A DNA stretch of 44,930 bases from an uncultured Collinsella sp. GTDB taxonomy: Bacteria; Actinomycetota; Coriobacteriia; Coriobacteriales; Coriobacteriaceae. This document shows, one piece after another, positions 40,849-44,930 of this stretch. Position numbers and translations under genes: made by a program. A model generated the notes under the pieces. The model did no database searches. It saw only the letters and a program-made list of their open reading frames with translations, and was not told where the DNA came from. Each line of letters begins with the position of its first letter. Position 1 is the stretch's first letter. The stretch lies in assembly GCA_959600835.1 (NCBI GenBank), contig CAUGNQ010000013.1:1-44930 (forward strand), in the 5' to 3' direction.

Positions 40849-42075
40849 ATGAGCAAGGAAAAAGTCGTTCTCGCATATTCCGGTGGTCTTGATACATCCG
40901 TATGTGTCAAGTGGCTCCAGGACGAGAAGAACCTCGATGTCGTTTGCGTCTGCGGCAACGTGGGCCAGGAGGAGACCGGTCTGGACGCCAAGAAGCAGAA
41001 GGCCCTCGACCTGGGCGTTCTGGATTGCCAGGTGCTCGACCTGCGCGACGAGTTCTCCGATGAGTTCCTGACTAAGGCCATCGCCGCAAACTCCATGTAC
41101 GAGAACAAGTACCCGCTGCTCTCCGCGCTGTCTCGCCCGCTGCTCGCCAAGAAGCTTGTCGAGGTCGCTCACGAGTTTGGCGCGACCTACGTCGCCCACG
41201 GCTGCACCGGCAAGGGCAACGACCAGGTTCGTTTTGAGGCTGCCGTCAAGGCCCTCGACCCCGAGCTTAAGGTTATCGCCCCGGTTCGCGAGTGGGATCT
41301 GAAGTGCCGTCCCGATGAGGTTGCCTATGCTCACGCCCACAACGTGCCGGTTCCCGAGGGCGCCAACGACAACCCCTATTCCATCGACGACAACCTGTGG
41401 GGTCGCGCCATCGAGTGCGGTCACCTGGAGGATCCCTGGAACGAGCCGCTCGACGACGCCTGGGTTATGACCAAGAACCCCGAGGACACGCCGGACACCC
41501 CGACCTACACCGAGATTGAGTTTGAGGCGGGCAAGCCCGTCGCCGTCGATGGCAAGAAGATGAAACTCTCCGAGATCGTCATCGCCCTCAACAAGATTTC
41601 GGGTGACAACGGCTTTGGCCGTCTCGACCTGGTCGAGGATCGTCTGGTGGGCCTCAAGAGTCGCGAGTGCTACGAGGTTCCTGGCGCCCTGACGCTCATC
41701 ACCGCCCACAAGGCGCTCGAGGACATCTGCGTCGAGGGCGACCTGCTCAAGACCAAGATTAAGCTCGAGCAGGATTGGGCCACCGCCGTGTACAACGGCC
41801 AGTGGTACAGCCCGCTCAAAAACGCGCTCGATGCCTTTATGGCCGACACCCAGAAGTTCGTGACCGGCACCGTCCGTCTGAAGTTCTTTAAGGGCAACTG
41901 CCATGTCGTCGGCCGCAAGAGCCCGTTTAGCCTGTATGACTACGGTCTGGCTACCTACGACCGCGACACTACGTTTGACGAGAAGGCCAGCGCCGGCTTT
42001 ATCGAGATCGATACGCTGTCGCTCAAGACGTGGGCTAAGGTCCAGGGCCCCAGCTCTGCTGCCGCCCAGGCCTAG
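40849..42075 (+). CDS. argG: Argininosuccinate synthase ArgG
   Basis: ArgG condenses citrulline and aspartate with ATP to argininosuccinate, the penultimate step of arginine synthesis. The 408 residues open with the N-type ATP pyrophosphatase P-loop VLAYSGGLDTSV, followed by YVAHGCTGKGNDQVRFE, APVREWDL, NPYSIDDNLWGRAIECG and LVEDRLVGLKSRECYEVPG. ATG 40849 follows AAAGGA (40836-40841) with a 7-base spacer. No arginine genes before argG are in the window; argH lies 522 bases downstream after a small ORF. Expression is probably subject to the upstream leader. Confidence 0.97.
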   Translation: MSKEKVVLAYSGGLDTSVCVKWLQDEKNLDVVCVCGNVGQEETGLDAKKQKALDLGVLDCQVLDLRDEFSDEFLTKAIAANSMYENKYPLLSALSRPLLAKKLVEVAHEFGATYVAHGCTGKGNDQVRFEAAVKALDPELKVIAPVREWDLKCRPDEVAYAHAHNVPVPEGANDNPYSIDDNLWGRAIECGHLEDPWNEPLDDAWVMTKNPEDTPDTPTYTEIEFEAGKPVAVDGKKMKLSEIVIALNKISGDNGFGRLDLVEDRLVGLKSRECYEVPGALTLITAHKALEDICVEGDLLKTKIKLEQDWATAVYNGQWYSPLKNALDAFMADTQKFVTGTVRLKFFKGNCHVVGRKSPFSLYDYGLATYDRDTTFDEKASAGFIEIDTLSLKTWAKVQGPSSAAAQA

Positions 42076-42308
42076 CGCCTCCTTCCTTTGGTATCCGCGC
42101 GGCCCATCCGCGTGATACATAACGGGCGCATGGGGTCCCTACCTTTCGTTATGCTTGCTGACACTTCTTAACATCGGTGGCCCCTACGTTCCGCCCGCAT
42201 ATATGATGCCGCGTCTGCGGCTGAGTCCGAGCCCCGCCGGGGTTGTCCGGCGGGGCTCCTCCTATCAATTTGACGGCCCTGCGCCTATATATATGGGGAG
42301 TATCCATT
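42076..42308 (+). other. argG downstream region with several dyads
   Basis: GTATCCGCG (42091-42099) pairs with CGCGTGATAC (42109-42118) with one bulge. CATAACG (42118-42124) pairs with CGTTATG (42147-42153). The strongest is GAGCCCCGCCGG (42229-42240) with CCGGCGGGGCTC (42247-42258), a perfect 12-bp stem lacking a T run. These may reduce readthrough from argG into the small ORF and argH. Confidence 0.5.
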
Positions 42309-42479
42309 ATGTTCAATGCTATCGCGCATGCTTTACTTGCCCTCGCGCCCGAGTTCGATGCTGCAAAGGTCGAGGACGTTCCTATGAGCCTAAAGGCCTG
42401 GATCGATGGTTCGCAGGGCAACATTCGGAGGGAGACGCTGGGCGCCAAGTGCATGGCGCGTCACTTCTTTGCAAATTAG
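42309..42479 (+). CDS. Small 56-residue protein between argG and argH
   Basis: ATG 42309 has a good Shine-Dalgarno, GGGGAG (42295-42300), with an 8-base spacer. The 56 residues (MFNAIAHALLALAPEFDAAK to GAKCMARHFFAN) look like a small soluble helical protein with no signal or membrane segment. Wobble bases follow the local coding pattern only loosely, so a real gene is likely but not certain. It is unrecognised. Position between argG and argH suggests cotranscription with arginine genes. Confidence 0.6.
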   Translation: MFNAIAHALLALAPEFDAAKVEDVPMSLKAWIDGSQGNIRRETLGAKCMARHFFAN

Positions 42480-42597
42480 CTATATGGCCTCGCACATGGT
42501 GGGGAATATGCAAAACTAGCGGTTGAGAAATCGCTTTAGCGACAGGGCGCATTGCTTTGGGCGCTTGTTTTGGGATTTGATGAAAGGGGACGGTTCC

Positions 42598-44028
42598 ATG
42601 GCTCTTTGGGGCGGTCGTTTTGAGGCAGGCGTGGCCGAGGTCACGCAGGAGTTTGGCGCGTCGTTGCCGGTTGACAAACATCTCTATAAGCAGGATATCG
42701 CCGGATCTAAGGCACATGCCAAGATGCTGGCGGCCCAGGGCATTATCAGCGCCGAGGACGAGCAGGCGATTGCCGAGGGCCTGACCGGAATCGAACAGGA
42801 TATCGATGCCGGCAACTTCACCTTTGATATCAACGACGAGGACATTCATATGTCCATCGAAAGCGAGCTGACGCGTCGTATCGGCGAGGCTGGCAAGCGC
42901 TTGCATACTGGGCGTTCGCGCAACGACCAGGTGGCGACCGATACGCGCCTGGGCGTCAAGGCGCTGGCCAAGGAGCTCATGGAGGCCAATCTTGAGCTGC
43001 GCCATGTGCTGGTGGATGCGGCCAAGAAGTACGACAAGGTGATTCTTCCGGGCTACACGCATATGCAGCACGCTCAGCCCGTGCTGCTCTCGCATCATCT
43101 GCTGGCGTATTCCTGGATGTTCGCGCGCGACTTTACGCGCCTGAAGGCCGCCTTTGATGCCGCCGACAACTGCCCGCTGGGTGCTGCCGCGCTTGCCGGT
43201 ACGAGCTATCCGCTCGATCGCCAGATGACGGCTGCCGAACTTGGCTTTGCGGGTGTGATTCCCAACTCGCTCGATGCGGTTTCCGACCGTGATTTCCTGC
43301 TCGATCTGCATTACGCCGGCTCCGTCATGGCCATGCACCTGTCGCGTCTTTCCGAGGAGATCGTGCTGTGGTCGAGCTCCGAATTCGGCTTTATCACGCT
43401 TTCCGACTCGTATTCCACCGGCTCGTCTATCATGCCGCAGAAGAAGAACCCCGACTTTGCTGAGCTTATCCGCGGCAAGAGCGGTCGCGTGTACGGCAAC
43501 CTGGTGCAGCTGCTCGTGACCATGAAGGGCCTGCCGCTTGCTTATAACAAGGACTTGCAGGAGGACAAGGAGGGTGCGCTCGATACCGCCCATACGCTCA
43601 TGCAGTGCCTGTCGGTTATGGCCGGCATGATCTCGACCTGGACTGTCAACGAGGACGCCATGGCGCGCGAGTGTGGTGTGGGCCACTTGGCAGCCACTGA
43701 TGCTGCCGATTACCTGGCAAAGCGCGGCCTGCCGTTCCGCGAGGCACATGCCGTGGTGGGTCATCTTGTCCTAATGTGTGAGAAGCGCGGCTGCAATCTT
43801 GAGGACCTGCCGTTTGAGGTGTTTCAGGAAGCAAGTCCGCTCTTTGAGCGCGACATTACCGAGGCACTCGACATCCCGTCGATTGTCGCCGCGCGCACGA
43901 CCGAGGGTGGTACCGCCCCTGCTGCCGTTGCCGTGCAGTTGGGAAGAGCCGAGGCGCAGCTCGCGGCCGATGAGGGTGTGTTTGGCTCGTTATCCAAGGT
44001 CGTCGAGATGGGCCACGGAGCTAATTAG
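42598..44028 (+). CDS. argH: Argininosuccinate lyase ArgH
   Basis: ArgH cleaves argininosuccinate to arginine and fumarate, the last step of the pathway. The 476 residues have the N-terminal LWGGRFEAGV, EDIHMSIESELTRRIGEAGKRLHTGRSRNDQVATD, the catalytic histidine region GYTHMQHAQPVLLSHH and the fumarase/aspartase superfamily signature SSIMPQKKNPDFAEL with the catalytic serine. ATG 42598 follows AAAGGGGA (42583-42590) with a 7-base spacer; an in-frame ATG at 42580 lacks this signal. A strong terminator follows the stop. Confidence 0.97.
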   Translation: MALWGGRFEAGVAEVTQEFGASLPVDKHLYKQDIAGSKAHAKMLAAQGIISAEDEQAIAEGLTGIEQDIDAGNFTFDINDEDIHMSIESELTRRIGEAGKRLHTGRSRNDQVATDTRLGVKALAKELMEANLELRHVLVDAAKKYDKVILPGYTHMQHAQPVLLSHHLLAYSWMFARDFTRLKAAFDAADNCPLGAAALAGTSYPLDRQMTAAELGFAGVIPNSLDAVSDRDFLLDLHYAGSVMAMHLSRLSEEIVLWSSSEFGFITLSDSYSTGSSIMPQKKNPDFAELIRGKSGRVYGNLVQLLVTMKGLPLAYNKDLQEDKEGALDTAHTLMQCLSVMAGMISTWTVNEDAMARECGVGHLAATDAADYLAKRGLPFREAHAVVGHLVLMCEKRGCNLEDLPFEVFQEASPLFERDITEALDIPSIVAARTTEGGTAPAAVAVQLGRAEAQLAADEGVFGSLSKVVEMGHGAN

Positions 44029-44074
44029 CTTATTGGATGCGTCTGTCTGGTGTGTTCATCATATTTTGCCTTTA

Positions 44075-44104
44075 CGGGTGCCCGCTACGGTGGGCACCCG
44101 TTTT
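44075..44104 (+). terminator. Intrinsic terminator after argH
   Basis: CGGGTGCCC (44075-44083) pairs perfectly with GGGCACCCG (44092-44100), followed by TTTTGTT. Confidence 0.93.
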
Positions 44105-44405
44105 GTTATAGAGAAGGAAGGAGCTTGTCGAGAACTTCTGTAGGACATTTGCGCAGGTTGTGAAGGGGGTGCGTTCACGGGCGACAATCGACCGCCCGTT
44201 CTGTTCGTTGCAGTTGAAAGTGGGACGGATGGTACTCTAGTCGGGCTTCGAAACAGAAGTGACACATATGGAGCGCTTTAATAAATAATAACGCTTCAAT
44301 AAACGGCTTTTTGTTTAACTGCAGCTAGAACTCTGTTACGATGCAGTCCAGGCGGGTGCCGGAATGGGACTTGGGCACGCGCGAACCTACTTGAAAGGCT
44401 ACCTT
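44105..44405 (+). promoter_or_regulatory. argH-ndk gap with probable ndk promoter
   Basis: A 7-bp hairpin ACGGGCG/CGCCCGT lies at 44177-44199. The A+T-rich part from about 44265 contains TTTAAC (44314-44319), a 17-base spacer and TACGAT (44337-44342), a plausible promoter that gives a leader of about 55 bases for ndk. I see no gene; the first 70 bases hold nothing I can name. Confidence 0.45.
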
Positions 44406-44810
44406 ATGGCTATCGAGAAGACCTTCATCATGATTAAGCCCGACGCCGTGCGCGATCGCAAGATCGGCGAGATCGTTGCTCGCATTGAGCGCAGCGGCCT
44501 TGTTATCGAGCGCATGGAGATGACCACGCTCGAGCGCGCTACCGTCGAGGAGCACTACGCCCATCTGGCCGACAAGCCCTTCTTTGGCGGTCTCTGCGAC
44601 TTTATGACGAGCGGTCCGGTCGTCAAGATGGTCGTTTCCGGCCTCTCCGCTGTCTCCAAGATGCGCACCCTTATGGGCGCCACCAACCCGCTTGATGCTG
44701 CCCCCGGCACCATTCGCGGCGACTTTGCTGTCGATGTCAACGCCAACGTGATCCACGGCTCCGACTGCCTGGAGAACGCCGAGATCGAGATCAAGCGCTT
44801 TTTTGGCTAA
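44406..44810 (+). CDS. ndk: Nucleoside diphosphate kinase
   Basis: Ndk equilibrates nucleoside di- and triphosphates through a phosphohistidine intermediate. The 134-residue length is typical. It has the N-terminal EKTFIMIKPDAVRDRKIGEI, PGTIRGDFAVD, and the active-site NVIHGSD with catalytic His117. The C-terminus ENAEIEIKRFF is normal for the family. I choose ATG 44406, 8 bases after GAAAGG; an in-frame ATG at 44364 is unlikely. A terminator follows. Confidence 0.97.
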   Translation: MAIEKTFIMIKPDAVRDRKIGEIVARIERSGLVIERMEMTTLERATVEEHYAHLADKPFFGGLCDFMTSGPVVKMVVSGLSAVSKMRTLMGATNPLDAAPGTIRGDFAVDVNANVIHGSDCLENAEIEIKRFFG

Positions 44811-44847
44811 ACCAGCTTTGACTCCTTAAAGCTGTTAGCGTGTGGCT

Positions 44848-44886
44848 TGGGCGCCGCGGAACTTCATCCGCGGCGCCCATTTTATT
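44848..44886 (+). terminator. Intrinsic terminator after ndk
   Basis: TGGGCGCCGCGGA (44848-44860) pairs perfectly with TCCGCGGCGCCCA (44867-44879), followed by TTTTATT. The remaining bases to the window end show no gene. Confidence 0.9.
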
Positions 44887-44930
44887 CCAGTAGACTTTTG
44901 GTAAACCCCCACAAAACAACTAAAGAGCCC

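Overview
The window is a stretch of chromosomal core genome from a high-G+C Gram-positive bacterium. The gene content fits an actinobacterium of the Coriobacteriia, most likely Collinsella or a close relative. This is an inference from the dcw order without ftsA, the sepF-yggT-divIVA cluster, GC-rich third codon positions and short intergenic spaces; there is no 16S gene to confirm it. I see no phage, insertion sequence, CRISPR array, tRNA or rRNA.

Layout. (1) 145-15833, plus strand: division and cell wall (dcw) cluster, with MraZ operator repeats, mraZ, rsmH, an ftsL-like gene, ftsI, murF, mraY, murD, ftsW, murG, murC, murB, ftsQ and ftsZ, closed by a terminator. murE, ddl and ftsA are not present. 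(2) 15989-23965, plus strand: pgeF, then a complete high-affinity phosphate system (pstS, pstC, pstA, pstB, phoU), then yggS, sepF, yggT and divIVA. The phosphate genes sit inside what is normally the continuous pgeF-yggS-sepF-yggT-divIVA block. (3) 23987-26686, minus strand: a nitroreductase and a low-affinity phosphate operon (pit plus a DUF47 PhoU-like partner), so two phosphate uptake systems lie within 10 kb. (4) 26756-30678, plus strand: accessory genes, namely an unknown small protein, a Bax inhibitor-1 family membrane protein, a TIGR02452 (PARG-like) protein, an SGNH esterase and a pentapeptide-repeat protein, most of them separated by clear terminators. (5) 30715-36210: thiD, TPP-riboswitch-controlled thiC, yaaA and an M18 aminopeptidase on the minus strand, with one small membrane protein gene on the plus strand. 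(6) 36377-44883: polA, a HAD phosphatase (minus), argG, a 56-residue small ORF, argH and ndk.

The most interesting signal is in the 554-base gap before argG. A 24-codon ORF with a near-ideal Shine-Dalgarno sequence (40569-40643) ends with six arginines in ten codons, the last three being consecutive CGA codons directly before the stop. It is followed by nested RNA hairpins, one ending in a T5 run, upstream of argininosuccinate synthase. This has the layout of an arginine-sensing leader-peptide attenuator. Other observations worth checking are a yggT gene with no ATG, GTG or TTG start (an AUC start is implied), a PARG-like protein lacking the second glutamate of its signature, two related large palindromic intergenic elements, and a perfect anti-16S sequence followed by a three-residue ORF upstream of pit.
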